From JAJYRX01 sp041655275 (GTDB lineage: Bacteria > Pseudomonadota > Gammaproteobacteria > Burkholderiales > Burkholderiaceae_B), in the NCBI GenBank assembly GCA_041655275.1, contig JBBAFU010000013.1, positions 1 through 64,000 on the forward strand: 64,000 bases of DNA, written 5' to 3'. The notes under the pieces are model-generated. The model made no database searches, was not told where the DNA came from, and was given only the letters and a program-made list of their open reading frames with translations. Shown here piece by piece: positions 49,785 to 57,896 of this stretch. How positions within the stretch are numbered: the first letter of the stretch is position 1; each line of letters begins with the position of its first letter. Made by a program: the position numbers and the translations under genes.

Positions 49785-50525
49785 TCAATGCAGAATCTGG
49801 CTCAGGAACAGCTGTGTGCGTTCATTCTGCGGGTTGTCAAAAAATACTTCAGGCGTATTTTCCTCGATGATCTCGCCCTGGTCCATGAAAATCACGCGAT
49901 CCGCGACCTTGCGGGCAAAGCCCATCTCGTGCGTGACACACAGCATGGTCATGCCGGACTCGGTGGCCAGGCCTATCATCACATCCAGTACTTCTTTTAC
50001 CATTTCCGGATCAAGGGCGGACGTGGGTTCGTCGAACAGCATGATGCGCGGATTCATGCACAATGATCGCGCAATGGCCACGCGCTGCTGCTGCCCGCCG
50101 GACAGCTGGCCGGGGTATTTGTCGGCCTGCTCCGGGATGCGCACGCGTTCCAGGTATTTCATGGCTGTCGCCTGTGCCTCGGCCTTGGGCATCTTCAGCA
50201 CCCACACCGGGCCCAGCGTCAGGTTTTCGAGCACCGTCAGGTGAGGAAACAGATTGAAATGCTGGAACACCATGCCCACATCGCGCCGTATGGCTTCGAT
50301 ATCCTTCAGGTTGCCCGTGAGCTCGATGTCATCGACCACAATGCGGCCCTGCTGGTGTTCCTCAAGTCTGTTGATACAACGAATCAACGTCGATTTACCG
50401 GATCCCGACGGCCCGCAAATGACGATGCGCTCGCCCCTGGCCACGTTGAGGTTGATGTTGCGCAGCACGTGGAAATCCCCATACCACTTGTTGACATCCT
50501 CCATGCGGATGATGGACTCGCTCAT
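49785..50525 (-). CDS. amino-acid ABC transporter ATP-binding protein (AapP/GlnQ type)
   Basis: A 246-residue ATPase. Walker A GPSGSGKST near 38-46, signature LSGGQQQRVAIARSL near 142, Walker B IMLFDEPTSALDPE near 163 and the switch His in THEMGFA near 200 are intact. It energises uptake of amino acids through the two permeases upstream in the operon. GAGG lies 7 bases before the ATG at 50525. Confidence 0.95.
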   Translation of the reverse strand: MSESIIRMEDVNKWYGDFHVLRNINLNVARGERIVICGPSGSGKSTLIRCINRLEEHQQGRIVVDDIELTGNLKDIEAIRRDVGMVFQHFNLFPHLTVLENLTLGPVWVLKMPKAEAQATAMKYLERVRIPEQADKYPGQLSGGQQQRVAIARSLCMNPRIMLFDEPTSALDPEMVKEVLDVMIGLATESGMTMLCVTHEMGFARKVADRVIFMDQGEIIEENTPEVFFDNPQNERTQLFLSQILH

Positions 50526-50547
50526 ATGCGTTCCTCGATGATGACGC

Positions 50548-51651
50548 TCATTGCCGATGCCCCCGCTCCAGGCGCTTTTCCAGGGCCTGGCTGTAGCGCG
50601 AGATCGAATAGCAGAAGATGAAGTAGATGAAGGCGATGAAGAGGTAGGCTTCCGCACTGAAACCGCGCCAGGCGGCATCGGCCACAGCCGTCTTCGCGGT
50701 CTGTGTCAGATCGAAGATGCCGATGATGACCACCAGCGACGTATCCTTGAACAGCCCGATGAAGACGCTCACCAGCGGCGGAATCACGACCGTGAGCGCC
50801 TGCGGCAGGATGATCTTGCGCATGGTCTGCCAGTAGCTCAGACCCAGCGAGTCCGCACCTTCGTACTGCCCTGCGGGGATGGCCTGCAGACCGCCGCGCA
50901 CCGTTTCGGCAATGTAGGCGGCGGCAAACAGGATGATGGCAATCTGTGCGCGCAACAGCTTGTCCAGGGTGAAGCCCTCGGGCAGGAACAGGGGCAGCAT
51001 CACCGAGGACATGAACAGCAGGCTGATGAGCGGCACGCCGCGGATCAGCTCGATATACACAATGCAGATGGTGCGCACGGCGGGCAGGTTCGAGCGTCTG
51101 CCAAGGGCCAGCACCAGACCGAAGGGAAAAGCCAGGGCAATGCCGAAAGTGGCCAGGATGAGCGTGAGTGGCAGACCGCCCCAGTGCGAGTTCTCGACAT
51201 GGCTCAGACCCAGCACACCGCCCCACATCAGCACGGCCACGGCCGTCAGTGCGAGCAACCATATCAGCCCCAGTATAGGGCGCCAGAAACGGCGCATGGC
51301 ACTGATGGCGAGCACGGCAATCAGGATGATCATGGCCAGCAGGGGGCGCCACTGCTCGTCATACGGATAGATGCCGAACAGGATGAAGCGGTGCTTCTCG
51401 GCGATGAAGGCCCAGCAGGCCCCGCCCGATGCACGGCATTCCTTGGCCGTCGTCGCATTGAAGTCGGACTTGATGAACAGCCAGTCGATCAGTGCCGGCA
51501 CGATCATCAGGAGCAGCCAGCCCACCAGCACGGTGAGCAGGATGTTCAGCGGCGACGAGAACAGGCTTGCGCGCAGCCAGCCCACCACACCCTGATGGAT
51601 GACGGGTGGCTGCATGGCACGCGTGGGGCCGGTGGCATCGATGGCCGGCAT
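50548..51651 (-). CDS. amino-acid ABC transporter permease (AapM type)
   Basis: A 367-residue inner-membrane permease with about eight helices and the coupling motif EGADSLGLSYWQTMRKIILPQAL near 270. The N-terminal extension with an aqueous loop (about 60-100) and the large size are typical of AapM of general amino-acid transporters. It starts 1 base after aapQ-like stop. Confidence 0.93.
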   Translation of the reverse strand: MPAIDATGPTRAMQPPVIHQGVVGWLRASLFSSPLNILLTVLVGWLLLMIVPALIDWLFIKSDFNATTAKECRASGGACWAFIAEKHRFILFGIYPYDEQWRPLLAMIILIAVLAISAMRRFWRPILGLIWLLALTAVAVLMWGGVLGLSHVENSHWGGLPLTLILATFGIALAFPFGLVLALGRRSNLPAVRTICIVYIELIRGVPLISLLFMSSVMLPLFLPEGFTLDKLLRAQIAIILFAAAYIAETVRGGLQAIPAGQYEGADSLGLSYWQTMRKIILPQALTVVIPPLVSVFIGLFKDTSLVVIIGIFDLTQTAKTAVADAAWRGFSAEAYLFIAFIYFIFCYSISRYSQALEKRLERGHRQ

Positions 51652-51652
51652 A

Positions 51653-52837
51653 TCAGCGCTCCACCAGCGCGATGCGCTTGTTGTACCAGTTCATGAACAC
51701 CGAGATCGACAGGCTCACCGTCAGATAGGCCGCCATGATGATGATGATGCCCTCTATGGCCTGGCCCGTCTGGTTGAGCGTGGTATTGACCACCGACACC
51801 ACATCGGGATAGCCGATGGCCACGGCCAGCGAGCTGTTCTTGGTCAGGTTCAGATACTGGCTCGTCATGGGCGGGATGATGACGCGCAGCGACTGCGGCA
51901 GGATGACGAGCCGCAGCACGCGACTGCGGGGCAGGCCGATCGCCTGGGCCGCTTCCCACTGGCCCTTGCCCACGGCCTGTATACCCGAGCGCACCACTTC
52001 GGCGATGAAGGCCGAGGTATAGACAATGAGGCCCAGCAACAGCGCTGCAAACTCGGGCGACAGCGTGAGACCGCCCACGAAATTGAAGCCCTTGAGCGCC
52101 GGCAGCTCCAGCGACAGGCTGGCCCCGCTGGACCATAACGCCAGCAGCGGCAGACCCACCAGCAACGCCAGACCTGCGCGCACGAGCGGAAACTGCCGCC
52201 CCGTAGCCTCCTGGCGCCGGCGCGCCCAGTGTGCAATGAGCAGGATGAGCACAATGGCCACGCCCGCCGCAGCCAGCATCCAGTCCAGCGCATCGCCCTG
52301 GACGGCGGGAATCTTCAGACCGCGATTGGAGATGAAGACGCCGGGAAAGGGATGATGCGCCTGACGCGGCCCCGGCATGTTCTCGGTGATGATGGCATAC
52401 CAGAAGAACAGCTGGAGCAGCAGGGGGATATTGCGCATGACCTCGATGTACACGCTGGCCACGCGCGAAACGAGCCAGTTGTGCGACAGGCGCGCCACCC
52501 CCAGGATGGTGCCGAACAGCGTGGCTGCGATGATGCCGATGACCGAGACACGCAGGGTGTTGATCAGCCCCACCAGAATGGCACGGCCGTAGCTGTCGGC
52601 CGGCCGGTATTCGATGGAAGACTCACCGATGGCGAACCCGGCCTCCTGGTGCAGGAAGCCGAAGCCCGTCTTGATGTTGCGCATGGACAGGTTGTGCAGC
52701 GTGTTGGACACCAGATACCAGATGCCCAGACCAACCAGACCGACAATCAGGATCTGATAGATGACCGAACGGACGGTCGGGTCATGCCAGGAGAGCTGCC
52801 ATCCCTTGCGGCTGCTTGATGACGCCGGACTTTTCAT
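51653..52837 (-). CDS. amino-acid ABC transporter permease (AapQ type)
   Basis: A 394-residue permease. Helices are visible at about 22-45, 90-120, 190-210 and 220-240, and three more from about 255. The coupling loop is GKGQWEAAQAIGLPRSRVLRLV near 285. The long periplasmic segment (about 50-90) is typical of AapQ. It pairs with the AapM-like subunit. The gap upstream contains a strong hairpin after the binding-protein gene. Confidence 0.93.
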   Translation of the reverse strand: MKSPASSSSRKGWQLSWHDPTVRSVIYQILIVGLVGLGIWYLVSNTLHNLSMRNIKTGFGFLHQEAGFAIGESSIEYRPADSYGRAILVGLINTLRVSVIGIIAATLFGTILGVARLSHNWLVSRVASVYIEVMRNIPLLLQLFFWYAIITENMPGPRQAHHPFPGVFISNRGLKIPAVQGDALDWMLAAAGVAIVLILLIAHWARRRQEATGRQFPLVRAGLALLVGLPLLALWSSGASLSLELPALKGFNFVGGLTLSPEFAALLLGLIVYTSAFIAEVVRSGIQAVGKGQWEAAQAIGLPRSRVLRLVILPQSLRVIIPPMTSQYLNLTKNSSLAVAIGYPDVVSVVNTTLNQTGQAIEGIIIIMAAYLTVSLSISVFMNWYNKRIALVER

Positions 52838-52887
52838 GTGAAGCCAATGAACACGGCAATGAAAACAGGGCAGGCCCAGGCGTATGC

Positions 52888-52913
52888 GCCACGGGCCCTG
52901 CGGGGCCCGTGGC
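52888..52913 (-). other. 11-bp hairpin between binding-protein and permease genes
   Basis: GCCACGGGCCC at 52888-52898 pairs with GGGCCCGTGGC at 52903-52913, all 11 positions matching, around a 4-base loop. It sits 27 bases after the binding-protein stop (minus strand) and has no T run. This is typical of a 3' barrier that stabilises the upstream message and raises binding-protein levels over the permeases. Confidence 0.7.
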
Positions 52914-52939
52914 CGCCCATCGGGCCGGCACCGTCTGCC

Positions 52940-53956
52940 TTACTTCACAGGCCAGGCATACATGATGCCGCCGTCACGCCATTGTGCGTTCAGCCCGCGC
53001 TCGAGCTTCATGGGCGTGGTCATGCCGATGTTGCGCTCGAAGCTTTCGCCGTAGTTGCCGACTTGCTTGATGATGTTGTAGGCCCACTTGTTGTCCAGGC
53101 CAAAACCCTTGCCGATTTCACCCGTCACGCCCAGAATGCGCTGGATGTTGGGATTGTCGGACTTGAGCATCTCGTCGACGTTTTCGGACGTGATGCCAAA
53201 CTCCTCGGCCTCGAGCATGGCCATGAGCGCCCAGCGCACAACCATGAACCACTCGTCATCGCCCTGGCGCACCATGGGGCCAAGGGGCTCCTTGGAGAAG
53301 TCCTCGGGAAGGATGATGTGGTCATCCGGATCGGCGAGCGTGGAACGCATGGTGGCCAGACCCGACTTGTCCGTCGTGAAAGAGTCGCAACGCCCGGCGG
53401 CATAGGAGCGCATGGCTTCTTCGGGGTTGTTGATGACGACCGGTTCGAACGCCAGATTGTGCGCCCTGAACCAGTCCGCCAGATTGAGCTCGGTGGTCGT
53501 CCCGGGCTGGATGCACACGGTGGCGCCGTCCAGCTCCTTGGCGCTGGTGACACCCAGAGACTTGCTGACCATCATCCCCTGGCTATCGTAATAGTTGGTG
53601 CCCGTGCTCATCAGACCCAGCGTGGTATCACGCGTCAGCGTCGCTGTCGTGGTGCGCGTGAGCACATCGATCTCGCCCGACTGCAACGCCGTAAGCCGCT
53701 GCTGCGTGGTTAACGGCGTCGCCTTGAACTTGGTGGAATCCCCAAACACCATGGTGGCAACGGCCCGGCACATGTCCACATCCAGACCGCTCCACACGCC
53801 CTTGCTGTCAGCGATGGAAAAGCCCGGTATGCCCGTGGTGAAGCCACACTGGACAAACCCCTTCTCCTTCACGGAGTCATAGGTCTGACCGGCATGCGCC
53901 GTGACACCGAACAGGCCAATCGTGATACTTGCGACAGCTGCTTTGAACAGTTTCAT
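52940..53956 (-). CDS. amino-acid ABC transporter binding protein (AapJ type)
   Basis: A 338-residue periplasmic protein with a signal peptide (about 1-22, ending THAGQTY) and the family start SVKEKGFVQCGFTTGIPGFS. WSGLDVDMCRAVA near 57 and NYYDSQGMMV near 128 are typical; a Cys pair (CGF and CRAVA) may form a disulfide. It captures polar or general L-amino acids for the AapQM channel. First gene of aapJQMP. Divergent from ftsE with a 143-base gap. Confidence 0.93.
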   Translation of the reverse strand: MKLFKAAVASITIGLFGVTAHAGQTYDSVKEKGFVQCGFTTGIPGFSIADSKGVWSGLDVDMCRAVATMVFGDSTKFKATPLTTQQRLTALQSGEIDVLTRTTTATLTRDTTLGLMSTGTNYYDSQGMMVSKSLGVTSAKELDGATVCIQPGTTTELNLADWFRAHNLAFEPVVINNPEEAMRSYAAGRCDSFTTDKSGLATMRSTLADPDDHIILPEDFSKEPLGPMVRQGDDEWFMVVRWALMAMLEAEEFGITSENVDEMLKSDNPNIQRILGVTGEIGKGFGLDNKWAYNIIKQVGNYGESFERNIGMTTPMKLERGLNAQWRDGGIMYAWPVK

Positions 53957-54099
53957 CGTCAATGCCCCCAAGTTTGAATGATCGAGACAGCGTACAATGT
54001 GCCATTGCATCGCCAGGCCTGAAATCGTAGCGCCTGCATGCATATCGATACATGGGGGATATCCCTTGTGAAGTCAGGCCACTGCGTGCAGCTCTCGCA

Positions 54100-54771
54100 A
54101 TGATTGAATTCCATCACGTCTTCAAATCATACGGGCGGGGACGCAACATCCTCGCCGACATCAACTTCCGCATCGAACCCGGTGAGTTCATCCTCGTCTC
54201 CGGGCCCTCCGGTGCCGGGAAGTCCACCCTGCTCAAGCTCATCGGGGGCCTGGAGCCGGCAAGCCGGGGGGCGGTCCACGTCAACGGTCATCGCATCGAT
54301 CGCCTGCCCCGCCGCGCCCTGCCCTATCTGCGTCGTGCGGTTGGCGTCATCCTGCAGGACAGCCATCTGCTGTTCGATCGCAGCGCGATGGACAACGTGC
54401 TGCTCCCGCTGGCCGTCATGGGACTGGCGCCACGCGTGGCACGCACACGCGCACGGGCCGCTCTCGAAAAAGTCGGACTGCTTGGCATGGAACAGCTGAA
54501 TCCCATCGAGATGTCCGGCGGAGAACAGCAGCGCCTGGCTATCGCACGTGCCATCGTCAACCGCCCGGCCATCCTCATCGCCGACGAGCCCACCGCCAAC
54601 CTCGACCATGACAGCGGCCAGCGCATCATGACCGTCTTTCGCGACTTCAACCAGGTGGGCGTCACACTGCTGATCGCCTCGCATGACCACTCCCTGATGG
54701 CACCCTATGCCACGCGCACCCTGCACATCGAGGCCGGGCGCTTCACCGACATACGGGGGGTGCCGTCATGA
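54100..54771 (+). CDS. ftsE: cell division ATP-binding protein FtsE
   Basis: FtsE with FtsX couples divisome progress to activation of periplasmic peptidoglycan hydrolases. The 223-residue ATPase has Walker A GPSGAGKST near 35-43, signature MSGGEQQRLAIARA near 137, Walker B ILIADEPTAN near 160 and a switch His in SHDHSL near 193. The ATG at 54100 gives the family start MIEFHHVFKSYG; an upstream ATG at 54052 adds 16 non-family residues. A TACAAT in the gap (near 53994) could be a -10 box. Overlaps ftsX by 4 bases. Confidence 0.95.
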   Translation: MIEFHHVFKSYGRGRNILADINFRIEPGEFILVSGPSGAGKSTLLKLIGGLEPASRGAVHVNGHRIDRLPRRALPYLRRAVGVILQDSHLLFDRSAMDNVLLPLAVMGLAPRVARTRARAALEKVGLLGMEQLNPIEMSGGEQQRLAIARAIVNRPAILIADEPTANLDHDSGQRIMTVFRDFNQVGVTLLIASHDHSLMAPYATRTLHIEAGRFTDIRGVPS

Positions 54772-55676
54772 GACGCTGGTTGCGCCAGCACCATTATGCC
54801 CTCACGGTGGCGCTGCGCCGCCTGCGTACACAACCGTTCTCGACGCTGTCCAATCTGGTGGTCATCAGCCTCTCGCTCACGGTACCCATTCTGGCTGCCA
54901 GCGTGCTGCAGGCGGTGCAGCCCATTGTGCGCCATATTCCCGTCTCGCCCGAAATCACGCTCTATCTGGCACCCCAGGCAGACCTGAAAGATGCACAGCA
55001 GGTGGCGACGCAGCTGACGGCCAACCGCGATCCGGTCATCCAGAGCGTACAGATCGTCGCCCGCGAACAGGCCCTGGCGCGCCTGCAGCAGGAATCCGCC
55101 TGGGCGGAGGCGCTTGCGGCACTCGAGAGCAACCCGCTGCCCCATGCCGTCATCGTGACCCTGCATGAAAGCCCGGAGGTCGCCCGGGAGGCCGCGATTC
55201 TGGCGGAGCAGTGGCGCAGCCTGAAGGCGGTGGATACCGTGCAGCTCGACAGCGAATGGATGCGTCGCCTGGGCGCCATCCTCGACTTTCTCGGCGTCGG
55301 GCTGGGCCTGCTGGCAGCCAGCGTTGCCCTGGTGGTGCTGGCCACGGTCTTCAATACCGTGCGCATGCAGGCGCTGAGCCAGCGCGAAGAAATTGCCATT
55401 GCCCGTCTGGTCGGGGCAACCGAGCCTTTTGTGCGCCGGCCCTTTCTTTATCTGGGCGGGCTTACCGGCATCGTCAGCAGCCTTGCCGCCATCGGCCTGG
55501 CGCAGCTGGCACTGCTGCCGCTGAACCACGCCCTGGCGCGCCTGGCCAGCACCTGGGATGCGCAACTCATCCTCGCGCTGCCCGATACGGCAAGCCTGGG
55601 TGCCGGTCTGGTACTCGTCACCATGCTGGCGGCCCTGGCCGCCCGCTGGTCAGTCACGCGCAACACGCGGTTCTGA
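54768..55676 (+). CDS. ftsX: cell division protein FtsX
   Basis: A 302-residue inner-membrane protein: a short cytoplasmic start, helix one about 25-45, a periplasmic loop about 55-170 that would contact EnvC-like activators, and three helices from about 175 with the MacB/FtsX fold (NTVRMQALSQREEIAIARLVGAT near 202). Ends in a basic tail. The mutY start overlaps its stop by 1 base. Confidence 0.94.
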   Translation: MRRWLRQHHYALTVALRRLRTQPFSTLSNLVVISLSLTVPILAASVLQAVQPIVRHIPVSPEITLYLAPQADLKDAQQVATQLTANRDPVIQSVQIVAREQALARLQQESAWAEALAALESNPLPHAVIVTLHESPEVAREAAILAEQWRSLKAVDTVQLDSEWMRRLGAILDFLGVGLGLLAASVALVVLATVFNTVRMQALSQREEIAIARLVGATEPFVRRPFLYLGGLTGIVSSLAAIGLAQLALLPLNHALARLASTWDAQLILALPDTASLGAGLVLVTMLAALAARWSVTRNTRF

Positions 55677-56851
55677 TGAGCACGCCGGTGCCGGAGGACG
55701 CGGTCGCGCTGGCGCGCCTGGCGTGCACGGTAGTGCACTGGCAGCACCGGCACGGGCGCCACGACCTGCCCTGGCAGGGAACCCGCTCGGCCTACCGGAT
55801 CTGGCTTTCCGAGATCATGCTGCAACAGACGCAGGTGACGACGGTAATTCCCTACTATGAACGCTTCGTGGCGCGCTTCCCCGACGTCGCGACATTGGCC
55901 GCCGCCGGCCTTGACGAAGTGATGCGCCATTGGGCCGGGCTGGGCTATTACGCCAGGGCCCGCAACCTGCACGCCTGCGCCCGGCGCGTTGTCGACGAGC
56001 ATCAGGGCCGCTTCCCGGAAAAGGCCGCTGCACTGGCGCAACTGCCCGGCATCGGCCGCTCGACGGCCGCGGCCATCGCCGCCTTCACACACGGCGAGCG
56101 CAATCCCATACTGGATGGCAATGTAAGACGCGTGCTCGCCCGCGTCTTTGCCGTCAGGGGGCCGGCGACGCGCGAGCCCGCGCTTTCGCGATTGTGGTCA
56201 CTGGCCGGACAGGCGCTGGAACAGGCACCGGACACCCTGGACATGCGCGCCTACACACAGGGCCTGATGGACCTGGGCGCACTGGTATGCACGCGCCGCC
56301 GGCCTGACTGTGCGCACTGCCCGTTGCAGGCGGTATGCCAGGCCCGCCACCTGGGCCTGCAGGACACGCTGCCGCAAAGCGCACGCCGCCCGCCCCTGCC
56401 GCAGCAGCACTGCATCCAGATGATATGGCAATCCGGCGCCGGCATCCTGCTCGAACGCCGTCCGGAAAGCGGCATCTGGGGCGGATTATGGAGTCTGCCG
56501 CAACTGGAAGATCAGGATGCCCTGACCCTGGCCCTGGCGCGCCGGGGCCTGCACAAGGATGCCGCCGGACAGCTGGATTCGCTGGTCCACACTTTTACGC
56601 ATTTCCGTCTGCACATCGACCTGTGGCATGCGCCGCTTGCCGGCCCCCGGACAACGGCGGAACCGGCGGGAATGCGCTGGGTCGAACTCAATGATCTGGG
56701 CGAATATGCGCTGCCGTCGCCCGTGCAACGCCTGCTGGAACGCAATCTCAGCCGCCTGCGGCACCCGGCGGCTGGGGATGGTGATGAATGCTCATCAGAA
56801 TCCCGCAGGCAATGCCCTGGGTCAGCAGGGCCGTACCCCCATAGCTCATGA
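55676..56851 (+). CDS. mutY: A/G-specific adenine glycosylase
   Basis: MutY removes adenine paired with 8-oxoguanine. The 391-residue protein has the catalytic Glu in WLSEIMLQQTQV near 41-52, the helix-hairpin-helix LPGIGRSTAAAIAAF near 123, catalytic Asp in ILDGNVRRV near 145, and the iron-sulfur cluster pattern of four Cys in CTRRRPDCAHCPLQAVCQA near 205-223. A NUDIX-like 8-oxoG recognition domain follows (about 235-345). The last 35 residues, after LLERNLS, are not family-like and are antisense to rodA; the 104-base overlap suggests loss of an original stop. Confidence 0.95.
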   Translation: MSTPVPEDAVALARLACTVVHWQHRHGRHDLPWQGTRSAYRIWLSEIMLQQTQVTTVIPYYERFVARFPDVATLAAAGLDEVMRHWAGLGYYARARNLHACARRVVDEHQGRFPEKAAALAQLPGIGRSTAAAIAAFTHGERNPILDGNVRRVLARVFAVRGPATREPALSRLWSLAGQALEQAPDTLDMRAYTQGLMDLGALVCTRRRPDCAHCPLQAVCQARHLGLQDTLPQSARRPPLPQQHCIQMIWQSGAGILLERRPESGIWGGLWSLPQLEDQDALTLALARRGLHKDAAGQLDSLVHTFTHFRLHIDLWHAPLAGPRTTAEPAGMRWVELNDLGEYALPSPVQRLLERNLSRLRHPAAGDGDECSSESRRQCPGSAGPYPHSS

Positions 56852-57896
56852 AAGGCAGGGGCACGCCCACCACCGGCAGCATGCCGGTGACCATGCCGAC
56901 GTTCACGAACACGTAGACGAAGAACATCATGGCCGTGGACGCGGCCAGCAGACGGCCGAACTGCGTGGGCGCGCCGGCGGCAATGCTCAGCCCGCGCACG
57001 ATGAGCAGGCTGTGCAGCACCAGCAGCATGATGCCGCCATACAGACCGAATTCCTCCGCATAGACGGCGAAGATGAAATCCGTCGTGCGCTCGGGAATGA
57101 AGTCAAGATGGGCCTGGGTGCCCAGCATGTAGCCCTTGCCATAGATACCGCCCGAGCCGACAGCGATCATGGACTGTATGGTGTGAAAGCCCTTGCCCAG
57201 CGGATCGGAACTGGGATCGAGCAGGGTACAGACCCGGTATTTCTGATAGTCACGCAGCAGCGCCCATTCGAAATCGGGATGACAGATACTTTCCTGATAG
57301 ACCACCATGATGCCGATGCCGGCAAGCAGCACGATGGTGATCGGGATGATGAACGCAAACGGCAGGCCGGCGAAATAGATCACGCAGAGCCCTGCGGCAA
57401 GCACCAGCAGTGCCGTGCCCAGATCAGGCTGATGGACAATGAGCGCGAATGGCAGCAACACCAGTATCATGGCGATCGCCAGATCGAGCAGGCGAAAACG
57501 CGCGGCGTTCTGATGAAAATACCAGGCCAGCATCAGGGGCACCGCGATCTTCATCATCTCGGAAGGCTGTATGCGCACCAGGCCCAGATGCAGCCAGCGC
57601 GTTGCGCCCTTGCTCGTTTCCCCGAAGAACTCCACGCCCAGCAGCAAAACCAGGCCCAGCGCATAGATCCAGGGCGCCAGACGCATCAGGATGGCCGGCG
57701 GCACCAGGCTGGCGCCCCATAGAAACAGGAAGGCAATCAGGAAGTTGCGCAGCTGCTCGGCAAAGCGCCAGTCGGTATCGCCGACTGCTGAATGCATGAT
57801 GGTCATCCCCAACAGCGCCAGCAGGATCACCAGCGCCAGCAAAGGCCAGTCAATACCTGCAAAGGGCAGGCCAAACCAGCGATAGAGGCGCTTCAT
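56748..57896 (-). CDS. rodA: rod-shape peptidoglycan polymerase RodA
   Basis: A SEDS-family glycosyltransferase that polymerises glycan in cell elongation with PBP2. The 382-residue, roughly ten-helix protein has YPGFIPERTTDF-like FIPERTTDFIFAVYAEEFG near 255-275 and MSYGGTALLTQG near 350. The catalytic region SGGIYGKG-type GSGGIYGKGYMLG is near 238. It overlaps mrdA by 4 bases upstream and mutY by 104 bases at its 3' end. Confidence 0.96.
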   Translation of the reverse strand: MKRLYRWFGLPFAGIDWPLLALVILLALLGMTIMHSAVGDTDWRFAEQLRNFLIAFLFLWGASLVPPAILMRLAPWIYALGLVLLLGVEFFGETSKGATRWLHLGLVRIQPSEMMKIAVPLMLAWYFHQNAARFRLLDLAIAMILVLLPFALIVHQPDLGTALLVLAAGLCVIYFAGLPFAFIIPITIVLLAGIGIMVVYQESICHPDFEWALLRDYQKYRVCTLLDPSSDPLGKGFHTIQSMIAVGSGGIYGKGYMLGTQAHLDFIPERTTDFIFAVYAEEFGLYGGIMLLVLHSLLIVRGLSIAAGAPTQFGRLLAASTAMMFFVYVFVNVGMVTGMLPVVGVPLPFMSYGGTALLTQGIACGILMSIHHHPQPPGAAGG

